DNA of 34,274 bases from Chloroflexota bacterium (GCA_015222205.1 JADFUW010000006.1:1-34274); one strand, 5' to 3'. Counted from the first letter of the stretch, positions 1 to 9,452 are shown. The notes: generated by a model from the letters alone, not told the origin. Numbers and translations are program-made.

Positions 1-140
1 AAGACCAAACAGAGGGACATAAGGACGCCCGGCCTGTCCCCGGGTAGGTCGCTTGACCCTGATGGTAACATCAGGGCTAGATAAATGGTCACCGCTCCGA
101 CCAGTCGGAGCACAGAACTCGGCTTACAGGTTTACTTGGC
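1..140 (+). ncRNA. rnpB: RNase P RNA (bacterial type A), 3' portion only; truncated by the window start
   Basis: AAGACCAAACAGAGGGACATAAGG...CCCGGGTAGGTCGCTTGA, then hairpin CCCTGATG-GTAA-CATCAGGG (P18-like, GNRA loop), GCTAGATAAATGGTCACC, hairpin GCTCCGA-CCAG-TCGGAGC (P19-like), and the conserved ACAGAACTCGGCTTACAGG 3' signature. The exact 3' end is uncertain. Confidence 0.88.
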
Positions 141-1073
141 CTCTTTCTTGAAGTAAAATCCCCACCACAATACGGTTAAGATATCAAATATGGTGAGGAT
201 AGCGGCAGGAAAGGCTGCCCTGCTACCGAGAAAGGCAATCGCCACCGCGCTGGCCAGTCCAGCATTCTTCTTGGTGCCCATGACCATCCAGCTGATGCTG
301 GTGGGTTGGTTTATGTGCTGTCTCCGGGCGATGAAGTTAATGGCATGTCCCAGCCCGAAAGTAGCTGTGGTGATTATGATGACGACTATAAGTAAAACAT
401 CAAGCTGTTCGAAGAAAACCTGATGGTTTATACCGATGACGATATAAACCACAATGAAAAAGCACCAGTTCACGGCTGTATCCCGCCACTTAGCTGTGCT
501 CGGCGCTAAGCCCTTGAAGAGCAGTATTCGGGATACGAACAGTGGCACTACTATTAGCTGTACCAGCGTAAGCAGTAGCCTAATCGGGTTGATGAACTCA
601 GCACCGAGGAGCAGCATCATTATACTGGGGGTAAGTCCCAGTGCTATCAGATATAGGCCGGTGGTGCCGATTAGTGAAAAGACGGTTTCCCCGCCTAAAA
701 TATAGCTAAAGGGCGTCACAGCAATCGCCGGCGGCATAGCAGCCAGGGTTACGAATCCAGCCCATACTTCGTGGTCGTTTATTAGCCAGCTTGCCATGAG
801 CAGCATTATACCGCCCATGATAACGTAGTTAAGTAGTAATGAAATAAGTATCGGGCGGGGGGTGCTTTTAATAGAGGCAAGGTCACGGTTTGTTATGCTG
901 AGGGTGGATAGGGTCATAGCCACTCCCAAAGCTGGCATTAGCAGCGGCTCTGCCCAAGTAGCCCCCTGACTGATAGCCAGTCCCAGTACAATGCCGAGAA
1001 TAAATATGAAATTTCGGTTTCTCAGCAGGCTACTGATGCTAGCACTTAAACCCTTATTATAGCTAATAGCCAA
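132..1073 (-). CDS. Bile acid:sodium symporter (BASS) family transporter, multi-pass membrane protein
   Basis: 313-aa hydrophobic ORF with about 9-10 predicted TM segments; GTKKNAGLASAVA and AAMPPAIAVTPFSYILGGE resemble BASS motifs. Confidence 0.7.
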   Translation of the reverse strand: MAISYNKGLSASISSLLRNRNFIFILGIVLGLAISQGATWAEPLLMPALGVAMTLSTLSITNRDLASIKSTPRPILISLLLNYVIMGGIMLLMASWLINDHEVWAGFVTLAAMPPAIAVTPFSYILGGETVFSLIGTTGLYLIALGLTPSIMMLLLGAEFINPIRLLLTLVQLIVVPLFVSRILLFKGLAPSTAKWRDTAVNWCFFIVVYIVIGINHQVFFEQLDVLLIVVIIITTATFGLGHAINFIARRQHINQPTSISWMVMGTKKNAGLASAVAIAFLGSRAAFPAAILTIFDILTVLWWGFYFKKEAK

Positions 1074-1272
1074 ATCTTATTACCCTCGGCAGCACGGAAA
1101 CTCAGCTAGCCCGATTGTAGCTAAATTATACCTAGGAGGCAAATAGGCCCCCAGATTTTTAGTCCAATCGGCGTTTGGGAAATCTAATAATCAGGGGGAC
1201 GAAGCACAACGAAGGTTGAATCAGATTACCCGCTTATAAGCCTTGCTGTTGCTTAGTTATGTCTGCCTCAAT

Positions 1273-1278
1273 TATAAT
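1273..1278 (+). promoter_or_regulatory. Putative -10 box (TATAAT) for the S41 protease gene, with a weak -35 TTGCTT at 1249-1254 (18-bp spacer)
   Basis: Perfect TATAAT about 66 bp upstream of the start at 1345. Confidence 0.4.
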
Positions 1279-1344
1279 CTTCATTATTAGCTATAAATAG
1301 TCTATTAAATTTTTTCATGGAGAACTTTATAGGAGAGTAGGCCG

Positions 1345-2487
1345 ATGTCGAAAATGAAAATCATGGTGCTAGCACTACTTCTGGTGGGCCTTACCCTGTC
1401 CTCTGGGGCTGGCTGCTGCTCAGTGACTAATATCCCTGTGCCTTCCAGCTCGGGTCATGGTCTGGATGTAGTGGAGGAGGCATGGGATATCATTTCTCAG
1501 GATTATGTGGAGAAGGATAGTCTTGATGCTGATGCGCTAAGCCGGGGAGCCGTTAGGGGGATGGTAGAGGCGCTGGATGACCCTTATACTGCTTATCTGG
1601 ACCCTGAAACCTACCAGTTGAGCTTGAGTGACCTACAGGGGAAGTTTGAGGGTATTGGTGCCCACGTAGCTATGAGGGACGATGAAGTAGTAGTTATAGC
1701 TCCTATTCCTGGTTCGCCGGCAGATAAGGCAGGTATTAGGGCCGGTGATAAAATTTTAGAAGTTGATGGTGAGCTGACCTTGGGGATGAGCCTGGTTGAG
1801 GCGGTGCTTCTCGTCCGCGGTCCCAAGGGAACTTCAGCCAGGCTCCTTATTCTTCACGAGGGTGAGACTGAACCTGGGGAGATTGATATAGTCAGAGCCG
1901 AAATTGAGTTAACCAGTGTCAACTTTGAGATGAGGGAAGATATTGCATATATTAATATTACCCATTTTTCGGGGCGTACTGATGCTGAGCTATCGCCGGT
2001 ATTAGATAGCTTAGATGATGAAGAGGCTACGGGTATTGTCCTTGACCTGCGCAGTAATCCCGGTGGCATTCTGCCAGCGGTGGTTGATGTCGCCAGCTAC
2101 TTTTTGACGGAGGGTACAGTGGTTGACGTGGTGAATAATCAGGGAGACCATACCCCTATATTGGTTAAACGCAAGGGGGTTACTACCGACCTGCCATTGG
2201 TTGTTTTGGTAGACGGTTTTAGTGCTAGCGGTAGTGAGGTGCTGGCTGGGGCACTACAGGATTATCACCGTGCCATTATTGCCGGCACTAAAACCTTTGG
2301 TAAGGGCAGCGTTAATATTCTGCGCCAGCTTAGTGACGGCTCAGGGCTTTATATTACCACCGCCCGCTGGCTTACCCCTGGTGGTCGTCTCATAGAGGGT
2401 GAAGGGATTACCCCTGACCGTGAGCTTGAGCTTGAAGGCGAAGACGCTATCAGCTGGGCTATAGACTATCTTGAGGGTAATGAATGA
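1345..2487 (+). CDS. S41 family C-terminal processing peptidase (CtpA-like), exported lipoprotein with PDZ domain
   Basis: Lipobox-like LSSGAGC; PDZ region GIGAHVAMRDDEVVVIAPIPGSPADKAGIRAGDKILEVDG; S41 catalytic motif VDGFSASGSEVLAGALQDYHRAIIAGTKTFGKGSV; LDLRSNPGG. Confidence 0.93.
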   Translation: MSKMKIMVLALLLVGLTLSSGAGCCSVTNIPVPSSSGHGLDVVEEAWDIISQDYVEKDSLDADALSRGAVRGMVEALDDPYTAYLDPETYQLSLSDLQGKFEGIGAHVAMRDDEVVVIAPIPGSPADKAGIRAGDKILEVDGELTLGMSLVEAVLLVRGPKGTSARLLILHEGETEPGEIDIVRAEIELTSVNFEMREDIAYINITHFSGRTDAELSPVLDSLDDEEATGIVLDLRSNPGGILPAVVDVASYFLTEGTVVDVVNNQGDHTPILVKRKGVTTDLPLVVLVDGFSASGSEVLAGALQDYHRAIIAGTKTFGKGSVNILRQLSDGSGLYITTARWLTPGGRLIEGEGITPDRELELEGEDAISWAIDYLEGNE

Positions 2488-2518
2488 CGAGCCGGATTGA
2501 AATTCAGGGGGTTAGGCT

Positions 2519-2890
2519 GTGGACAGAGAGAGATTTCGGGAACTGGTGATGAAGGCGGTTGGTAGTCTACCGGAGGAGTTTCGCACTAGACTGGAAAACG
2601 TTGATGTAGTGGTGGCAGACTGGCCGTCTCAAAGTCAGCTGGCTGGTGTAGGACGGGGCCACATGCTGCTGGGTCTTTATCAAGGGGTGCCTCAAATCAG
2701 GAGGGGTAGTCACTATGGACTGGTAGCACCGGATAAAATAACTATATTCCAGAAACCTATTGAGGCCAAATGCAAGTGTGAAACGGAGATTACTGACGAG
2801 ATACACCGGGTGGTGAGGCATGAGATAGCCCATCACTTTGGTACTGGGGAGAGGAGACTGAGGCAGATTGAGCGGGGTGAAGGCTCTTAA
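2519..2890 (+). CDS. Metallopeptidase family protein (minimal zincin-like domain)
   Basis: 123 aa with HExxH-type motif RHEIAHHFG and the LGLYQGVP....I.IF pattern typical of the small zincin-like (DUF1025-type) family. GTG start. Confidence 0.8.
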   Translation: MDRERFRELVMKAVGSLPEEFRTRLENVDVVVADWPSQSQLAGVGRGHMLLGLYQGVPQIRRGSHYGLVAPDKITIFQKPIEAKCKCETEITDEIHRVVRHEIAHHFGTGERRLRQIERGEGS

Positions 2891-4256
2891 CCATATAGTC
2901 TCCCTGTGAAGCGTAGCCGAACTCGGAGCGGTAGTACTCTTTAGCGCCAACGCCGCTTAAAACTACCATCTGTGGCGTCTGGAATTCCTCCTCGGCGATG
3001 CGCTCAGCTTCGGTTAGTAGTGCTTTACCCAGCCCCTTATGCTGAACTGAGTTTGGGTCTCGCTGGCTAAGGGAAACCTCGGGACCATACACATGTAGTT
3101 CCCGTATCAGGGCAACCTTGCCTTCAGTCGTCTGCCCCAATGTGGCTATAGGCTGAGGCTCAATCCTGAGTCGTAATAAGCCAAACAGCGTTTCGTTTTC
3201 ATCTTCAAAGGATAGAAAAATCTCCCTGCCGCCGGAGGCTTCGTAGTCCAGTCTTACCATCCGGGGTTTGCCTATTTCCCAGCCATCCTGTGCTCGGTGA
3301 CCGTACTCCCGGCACCGTATGCACCGGCATTCTATACCCTGCTGCTTCATGCGTTGTTTTGCCACATCTCGCAGCGAATCCTTTAAACCACCGACAATAA
3401 ATTTGGCCGGGATGTCACGCAGCACCCGTGATATTCTGACATATTTGGGTACAATGGACTTAATTGCCATAATCAGGTTAATCATCGTCTCGTCATCATA
3501 TGGTTGATAGCGTCCCTCCCGATACCACTTCTCCAGCCCTGTACCGCTTACTACCATAGTAGGATATAGCTTCAGGCCATCCGGTTTAAAGCAAGAGTCG
3601 CCAAATAGTCTCTCGGACAGTTCCATGTCCAGCTCTGGGGTTGAGCCAGGCAGTCCTGGCATCCAGTGGTAATGCACCTTAAAGCCATGCTCCTTGAGCA
3701 GTGTGGTGGCGGTGACTACATCTTCAATTCGGTGGCCTCTCCTTACCAGCCGGTAGATGTCGTCGTTGAGGGTCTGGACACCGAGTTCCACCCGGGTGGT
3801 GCCGAACTCCAGCATCCTGTCTATTTCCTCTGGGTTACACCAGTCGGGCCGGGTCTCGATGCATAGCCCGGTGCAACGATGGTCTGCCGTTTCGTTAAGC
3901 TTCTTGGCTTCTTCCAGTGTGGCTGTTTCCTTGCCATTTAGGGCATCAAAGCAATCCTTGATAAACTGATATTGATAATCCTTGGGATAGGCGAGGAAGG
4001 TGCCGCCCATTACGATTAACTCAATCTTATCGGTGGGGTGTCCCATCCCGGCGAGGATTCTTAATCTTAGCTCAACCTGTTTCTTGGCATCATAGTCACA
4101 TTTTCTAGCCCGTAATACCGCCGGCGATTCTGGGGTGTAGCTCTGGGGTGTAGCTAAGTAGGTAGGGCAGTAGATACACTGCCCGGGACACTTCAGCGGC
4201 TGGGTCATTACAGCTACCGGGGTAACCCCGGATATTGTCCTGGTTAATTTCTTCAT
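2790..4256 (-). CDS. elp3: Elp3 family radical SAM / GNAT protein (tRNA U34 carboxymethyl synthase type)
   Basis: Radical SAM cluster CPGQCIYCPTYLATPQSYTPESPAVLRA; IETRPDW; RVELGVQTLNDDIYRLVRRGH; C-terminal KAT/GNAT domain QHKGLGKALLTEAERIAEEE...VLSGVGAKEYYRSEFGY..GDYMVKSL. Confidence 0.96.
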   Translation of the reverse strand: MKKLTRTISGVTPVAVMTQPLKCPGQCIYCPTYLATPQSYTPESPAVLRARKCDYDAKKQVELRLRILAGMGHPTDKIELIVMGGTFLAYPKDYQYQFIKDCFDALNGKETATLEEAKKLNETADHRCTGLCIETRPDWCNPEEIDRMLEFGTTRVELGVQTLNDDIYRLVRRGHRIEDVVTATTLLKEHGFKVHYHWMPGLPGSTPELDMELSERLFGDSCFKPDGLKLYPTMVVSGTGLEKWYREGRYQPYDDETMINLIMAIKSIVPKYVRISRVLRDIPAKFIVGGLKDSLRDVAKQRMKQQGIECRCIRCREYGHRAQDGWEIGKPRMVRLDYEASGGREIFLSFEDENETLFGLLRLRIEPQPIATLGQTTEGKVALIRELHVYGPEVSLSQRDPNSVQHKGLGKALLTEAERIAEEEFQTPQMVVLSGVGAKEYYRSEFGYASQGDYMVKSLHPAQSASVSSPQYQSDGLSHASPPGVSRQ

Positions 4257-4322
4257 AGTATACTCATAACCAGTTTAGCAGATTTAAACAGTGGCAACAA
4301 CAAAAAATCTCTTCAGGTTGAT

Positions 4323-4991
4323 ATGGCTGAGACAAAGGGTAAGATAGATATTGATGTATTTAACCAGATAGCCCCGGGCTGGTATAACTTTAGGCACTGG
4401 TCTATATTCCGTAGCGAACTGGAAGCACTGGTGCAGAGGTGGCAGCAGGGCAAGCTACTTAACCTTGGCTGTGCTCACGGTCCTGACTTCCTGCCCTTCC
4501 GGCAAGGCTTTGAGTTATATGGCGTGGATTTTTCTCCTGAGATGCTAAGATTTGCCCGGAGATATGCCCAAAAGTTCAACTTCATCGTGAAGCTATCGCT
4601 GGCTGATGTTGGCCATCTTCCCTTTTCCGACCAGACCTTTGATTGGGCAATTGCCATAGCTACCTACCACCACATTAAGGGTCATAGGGAGCAGCAGATA
4701 GCCCTAAATGAGCTAAGACGAGTGCTAAAGCCGGGTGGTGAAGCCTTTATAACCGTGTGGAACCGTTGGCAGCGCCGGTTCTGGTTTAGGCCGAAAGAAT
4801 TAACTGTGCCCTGGCGGGCCGGAGGTAAGGCGCTGGAGCGCTATTATTATCTTTTTTCTTACTTTGAGTTAGAGAAATTAGCCAGGCAGGCAGGCTTTGA
4901 GATATTAAAGTCCTTCCCCGAAAGCTCCTATCACAATCCGTTTAAGTTCTTCTCCCGGAATATATGTCTACTGGTAAGAAGATTTGACTAG
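4323..4991 (+). CDS. Class I SAM-dependent methyltransferase, Trm9/ALKBH8-like
   Basis: LLNLGCAHGPDFLPF SAM motif; FDWAIAIATYHHI.GHREQQIALNELRRVLKPGGEAFITVWN; LTVPWR...ERYYYLFSYFELEKLARQAGFEI. Organisation resembles eukaryotic Trm9/ALKBH8 methyltransferase domains as recalled (FDFAISIAVVHHWST..R; VPWV; YYHLYREGELEE). Confidence 0.75.
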   Translation: MAETKGKIDIDVFNQIAPGWYNFRHWSIFRSELEALVQRWQQGKLLNLGCAHGPDFLPFRQGFELYGVDFSPEMLRFARRYAQKFNFIVKLSLADVGHLPFSDQTFDWAIAIATYHHIKGHREQQIALNELRRVLKPGGEAFITVWNRWQRRFWFRPKELTVPWRAGGKALERYYYLFSYFELEKLARQAGFEILKSFPESSYHNPFKFFSRNICLLVRRFD

Positions 4992-5112
4992 GGGAGTCAA
5001 GCTGCCCATCTTAGTTTCAGCCATTTACGCTGAAATCATCACATCGTCTTGAAAGGCTTACCTTTGCAGGAATATAATGCAACTATTATAAAAGTCTTGA
5101 AGGAGTGGGAAA

Positions 5113-5985
5113 TTGGAATTGTGGACCAGTTGGCTTTACCAGACAGGGTGGAAAATCCTTACCATCACCGGCATTTGCCTGGGTACATTTCTCATGACAC
5201 GTCACCTTGCCCCCTTAGCTATAAGGCGAACGGTAAAGCATCAGATGAAACGCAAGCGCAAGGTGGAGAGAGAAAAGAGGGTAAAGACACTGGTTCGGCT
5301 TGTAACCACCTCCTCAGGTGTGGGCCTGGGGATGCTGGCCGCCTTCCTGATTTCTCAACAACTGGGGATTAATATTACTGCTGCCCTGGTTGGCTTTGGG
5401 GTGTTTGGGATTGCCGTAGGCTTTGGAACCCAGCACTTGATTCGGGATGTTATTAATGGATTTTTTGTCTACCTGGAAAATCAGTATAATGTTGGCGATG
5501 TTATACAAGTAGGCAGTATTGCCGGGGTAGTTGAGGAGCTATCTTTGAGGCGGACTATCCTGAGGGACCTGGACGGGGCACGTCATGTAATCCCCAATGG
5601 TGAAGTCAGAATCGTAAGTAACCTCACCCAGGAGTGGTCAAGGGCACATCTCAACATAAGCGTGGCTTATAAGGAAGACCTCGACAGGGTTATGGCAGTC
5701 ATGAGGAAAACGTGGGAGGAAATGAGTGAGGACCCTGATTGGGGCACCTCTATAATTTCAAAGACTCCTTCACTTCTTCGGGTGGATAAGTTCGGAGATT
5801 CGGGCATTACTATAAAGATGGTTGGGGAAACCGAGCCCATCAAGCAGTGGGATATCATGGGGGAGTATAGAAGGAGGATAAAGAAGGTCTTCGATAAAGA
5901 GAAAATTGAGATCCCCTGGCCTCACCTCAAGCTGTACTACGGTGATGCCATGTCCTCTCAGGGGAGTCGTAAACCGCCTGGCTAA
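5113..5985 (+). CDS. MscS family small-conductance mechanosensitive ion channel (TTG start)
   Basis: AALVGFGVFGIAVGFGTQHLIRDVINGFFVYLENQYNVGDVIQVG..AGVVEELSLRRTILRDLDGARHVIPNGEV is the canonical MscS pore and beta domain. Confidence 0.92.
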   Translation: MELWTSWLYQTGWKILTITGICLGTFLMTRHLAPLAIRRTVKHQMKRKRKVEREKRVKTLVRLVTTSSGVGLGMLAAFLISQQLGINITAALVGFGVFGIAVGFGTQHLIRDVINGFFVYLENQYNVGDVIQVGSIAGVVEELSLRRTILRDLDGARHVIPNGEVRIVSNLTQEWSRAHLNISVAYKEDLDRVMAVMRKTWEEMSEDPDWGTSIISKTPSLLRVDKFGDSGITIKMVGETEPIKQWDIMGEYRRRIKKVFDKEKIEIPWPHLKLYYGDAMSSQGSRKPPG

Positions 5986-6142
5986 CTGGCGTATTGCTGG
6001 CTTGTGAAGCTGTGCTGCTTCTGATGGTCTCACGTCTATAATATGCCAGTCTGTCATGAGAATGAGGGTTGGTTTAGCGGGCTAGACATATTGCTGATAA
6101 TCTGGTTTAATTAAGTAACGAATTTTAGAGAAGGGGTAATAT

Positions 6143-6631
6143 ATGCCTGAAGATCTTTTTGGTGGAAGCAATCAATGGTTTCTTTTGATACCATTAGTCA
6201 TTATCATAGCCGTGAGTTTTCTCATGAAGCGGCGTAAACAGGAGAAGAATCCTCAGGAGATAGCTATGAGTCTACTCCTTGATTTAAATGCCAATCAGAA
6301 GATTGCGGACGACTTCAATTTTCAGCAGCGTCCCAATAAGCTTAAGACTGGTAGTTGGGATAGGAACAGTATGAAGATTGATTTTCTGGATGATGTAACG
6401 CGTAGTAGTCTGTCTACTTTCTTTAAAATGGCCGAGGATTTCAACCTGCAGGTAGATGCAGCTAAAAGGTATAAATCAACTATCCACCTCTCTGGCATTA
6501 GTGTGGATAAGCTAAAAGGGCCGTTGACCAAGGCTAGAGAGGGGCTTGGTGAATGGCTCAAGACAAATACAGAGCAGGCAGGGCCTGGTGCTGGGCGTAG
6601 CGGTTGCTTGGGCGGTGGTTTCGGCGGCTAA
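6143..6631 (+). CDS. Hypothetical membrane-anchored protein with Gly-rich C-terminus (GCLGGGFGG)
   Basis: 162-aa ORF with one N-terminal TM segment (WFLLIPLVIIIAVSFLM) followed by KRRKQ; RBS-like aggggtaat upstream. Confidence 0.65.
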   Translation: MPEDLFGGSNQWFLLIPLVIIIAVSFLMKRRKQEKNPQEIAMSLLLDLNANQKIADDFNFQQRPNKLKTGSWDRNSMKIDFLDDVTRSSLSTFFKMAEDFNLQVDAAKRYKSTIHLSGISVDKLKGPLTKAREGLGEWLKTNTEQAGPGAGRSGCLGGGFGG

Positions 6632-6676
6632 GACACCCCTATCTAGCTAGTTTGCTTAACCTTAGAGGGTCTGGGA

Positions 6677-7435
6677 TTAGCCTAGCATACCGCCGTCTAT
6701 ACCAATAACCTGCCCGGTGATATAGCTAGCTCGGTCGCTGGCCAGGAAGGCGGCTAGCTCAGCTACTTCTTCTGGCTTACCGTAGCGCCTTAGTGAAATT
6801 AGCGGCAGGACAGCTTCTCTTCGTTCTGGGGATAGCTTATCTGTCATCTCGGTAACAATGAATCCCGGGGCAATAGCGTTAGCTGTTATATTAAGCGAGC
6901 CTACTTCTCTAGCGATACTCTTGGTAAAGGCGATGATTCCTGCCTTAGAGGCAGCATAGTTAGTTTGTCCTACGTTGCCTATTATACCAGCAATAGAGGA
7001 CATACTTATGATACGTCCCCATTGTTGCCTCATCATGGAGCGCAAGGCAAACTTAGTACACGCGTAGGCCCCCCTCAAATTAGTGTCTATTACATTATCC
7101 CAGGCTTCGTCGGACATTTTTAATAAGAGGGTGTCTCGGTTAATACCGGCATTATTTACTAGAATATCTATCTTGTCCCACCGGTTAGTTATTTCGTTTA
7201 CCATGGCTTTTACGGCTTCGCTATCTCTTATGTCTGCTTCCACAGCAAAGGCTTCTCTACCCTCACTTATTATCTCGTTAACTACACTGTTAGCAGCCTC
7301 TTTTATTATGTCGTTGATGATTACTTTAGCCCCCAGGCTTGAGAGCTTAAGGGCTATTGCCCTCCCTATGCCGCGGGAAGCGCCGGTTACTAGTGATACC
7401 TTACCCTCTAATTCTGAAGATGTCTTATTGTTCAT
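6677..7435 (-). CDS. fabG: 3-oxoacyl-ACP reductase
   Basis: SDR: TGASRGIGRAIA, NNAGINRD, S..YAASKAG catalytic triad, IDGGMLG terminus. In the fatty-acid cluster. Confidence 0.95.
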   Translation of the reverse strand: MNNKTSSELEGKVSLVTGASRGIGRAIALKLSSLGAKVIINDIIKEAANSVVNEIISEGREAFAVEADIRDSEAVKAMVNEITNRWDKIDILVNNAGINRDTLLLKMSDEAWDNVIDTNLRGAYACTKFALRSMMRQQWGRIISMSSIAGIIGNVGQTNYAASKAGIIAFTKSIAREVGSLNITANAIAPGFIVTEMTDKLSPERREAVLPLISLRRYGKPEEVAELAAFLASDRASYITGQVIGIDGGMLG

Positions 7436-7437
7436 TA

Positions 7438-8667
7438 TTAAATCTCCTTAAATCGTTTAAAAACAAGGCAGCAATTCTGCCCACCAAGACCAAAGCTCTC
7501 TTTCAGACAGACATTTATCTCTGCTTGGCGAGCTATATTAGGTACATAATCTAAATCGCATTCTGGATCGGGGGTGTCGTAATGTATCGTGGGTGGGATG
7601 ATGCCGTTATTTATGGCTAATATCGCACCGATAGACTCAACGGCGCCACCGGCGGTTACCATGTGACCGAACATAGACTTATGAGCGCTTATAGGTATCT
7701 TATAAGCCCTGTCTCCGAAGACCATTTTAACGGCTTTGGTTTCACTGACATCGTTCAGCTTGGTACTGGTGCCATGGGCGTTGATATAGTCAACCTCTTC
7801 CGGCTTAGCTCCGGCGTTTTGTAGAGCGAGTTTCATAGCCATAGCTTCAGTGTCGGGGTGGGGGGCGGTGGTGTCGTGAGCATCAAATGTCCAGGCGGCT
7901 CCAGCCACCTCAGCTAGGATTGGTGCCCCTCGTTTCTTAGCGTGTTCTAGGCTCTCTAGTATCAATACCCCGCATCCCTCCCCGTAGACGAAGCCGTTGC
8001 GATTAAGGTCAAAGGGTCGGCTAGCCTTATCCGGGTCTGGCTCTTTAGTCAGGGCACCTAGTACACTTAAAGCAGCGATAGCCATTTCACCTAGCGAAGC
8101 ATCAGAGGCAGCCGCTATCATTACATCAGCATAGCCTAAACGGATAAAGTTCATGGCATTGCCTATAGTATCAGCCCCGCTGGCACATAGGCTGTTGACA
8201 CTGGTACTGGGTCCCCTTGCCCCCAATAGCATTCCTAATTGCAGGCATATTGAACTGGGAGCGCCTTTGGTGAAAAACAGTGGGTCAGCCCTTCTTGGCC
8301 CCTTTTTCTGAAGTATTTCCCACCCTTCAGCGACGTACCTGTGGTTTAGCATATTGGAGCTGATGATGCCTACTCGTTCGGATTGTTCCTTGGTCATATC
8401 TAACCTAGCTTGAGCTATGGCTTCCTTGGTTGCTGTGATAGCAAAGTGGACATCTCTCTGAGTGCGTTCCGCAATTTTTAAATCCATATGTTTTGTCGGG
8501 TCAAAGTTCCTTACCTCGGCGGCTACTTTTACCGGGTAGTTAGTTGCATCAAAGCGACTGATAAGGCCCACGCCTGATTTGCCTGCCACCAGGTTTGTCC
8601 AGAATTCCTCTATGTTTAAGCCCAGGGGGCAAACGGTACCCATCCCGGTAACTACTACTCGTTGCAT
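7438..8667 (-). CDS. fabF: Beta-ketoacyl-ACP synthase II
   Basis: VVVTGMGTVCPLG N-terminus; Cys in SVNSLCASGADTIG; catalytic His in NAHGTSTKLND and KSMFGHMVTAGGAVE. Confidence 0.95.
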   Translation of the reverse strand: MQRVVVTGMGTVCPLGLNIEEFWTNLVAGKSGVGLISRFDATNYPVKVAAEVRNFDPTKHMDLKIAERTQRDVHFAITATKEAIAQARLDMTKEQSERVGIISSNMLNHRYVAEGWEILQKKGPRRADPLFFTKGAPSSICLQLGMLLGARGPSTSVNSLCASGADTIGNAMNFIRLGYADVMIAAASDASLGEMAIAALSVLGALTKEPDPDKASRPFDLNRNGFVYGEGCGVLILESLEHAKKRGAPILAEVAGAAWTFDAHDTTAPHPDTEAMAMKLALQNAGAKPEEVDYINAHGTSTKLNDVSETKAVKMVFGDRAYKIPISAHKSMFGHMVTAGGAVESIGAILAINNGIIPPTIHYDTPDPECDLDYVPNIARQAEINVCLKESFGLGGQNCCLVFKRFKEI

Positions 8668-8669
8668 AA

Positions 8670-9452
8670 TTAGTCACCCTCTCCTTTATGCGTAAAACCG
8701 AAGGGTGCTGATGAGGTGCCTCCATCAACGATGACTGTTTGTCCTCTTATCATGAAAGCCTCCTCACTACACAAAAAAGCGACCACATTGGCTATATCTT
8801 CAGGGCTTACCATTCTGCCGGCTGGTGTCGTTTGCCATGTGGAATCGTCTCCTAGCTGTCCCCCCCTGGCGTAGGCTAAGCCAACTTCTGTTGGAACAAG
8901 CGAAGCGCCTACCGCGTTAACACAGATATTCTTAGGGGCTAGCTCTATTGCCAGGTAGCGGGTCAGGGCTTCAAGGGTAGCCTTAGATACACCTATAGCG
9001 ATATAGCCGGGCCATACTAAAGATGAGCCTAAACTGGTGATGGCTACTATTTTACCACCCCTTCCCTCCATAAGCTTAACGGCTCGCTGGGCGCACAGAA
9101 GAAGAGCCCGGGCGTTTATGTCCATCGTCCATTCCCAAACTTTAGTGTCCAGGTCTAGGGCAGAGCGAGGTAGACCGGAGGCAGCATTATTAACGAGTAT
9201 ATCTAAATGACCGAAGCTACTTAAGATGGTATCAAACATCTCATCAATCTTCTCCGGGTTGCCGACATTGGCTCGGATAACCTTGGCTGTTACCCCTAGC
9301 TTTTCAATGTCCTCAGCCGTTTGCTCGGCAGCCTCGCGTCGCCGAAAGAAATTTATAATAATATCGGCTCCTTCTTTAGCCAGCTTCAAGGCTATGGCTC
9401 TGCCAATACCACGAGAACTACCCGTTACTAGAGCTACCTTACCTCTAAGCAT
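8670..9452 (-). CDS. fabL: SDR oxidoreductase, probable FabL-type enoyl-ACP reductase
   Basis: NNAASGLPRSALDLDTKVWEWTMDINARALLLCAQRAVKLMEG, YIAIGVSK (Y-x6-K spacing), TPAGRMVS, MIRGQTVIVDGG; strongly resembles recalled Bacillus FabL. Confidence 0.75.
   Translation of the reverse strand: MLRGKVALVTGSSRGIGRAIALKLAKEGADIIINFFRRREAAEQTAEDIEKLGVTAKVIRANVGNPEKIDEMFDTILSSFGHLDILVNNAASGLPRSALDLDTKVWEWTMDINARALLLCAQRAVKLMEGRGGKIVAITSLGSSLVWPGYIAIGVSKATLEALTRYLAIELAPKNICVNAVGASLVPTEVGLAYARGGQLGDDSTWQTTPAGRMVSPEDIANVVAFLCSEEAFMIRGQTVIVDGGTSSAPFGFTHKGEGD

Noticed and set aside
5015-5035. Hairpin TTTCAGC-CATTTAC-GCTGAAA between the Trm9-like gene and MscS
   Set aside because: Short stem with no T-tract; could be a terminator or chance and is not strong enough to call.
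5049-5372. 107-aa ORF overlapping the MscS start
   Set aside because: Alternative frame of the MscS coding sequence with non-protein-like composition; the MscS frame is clearly conserved.
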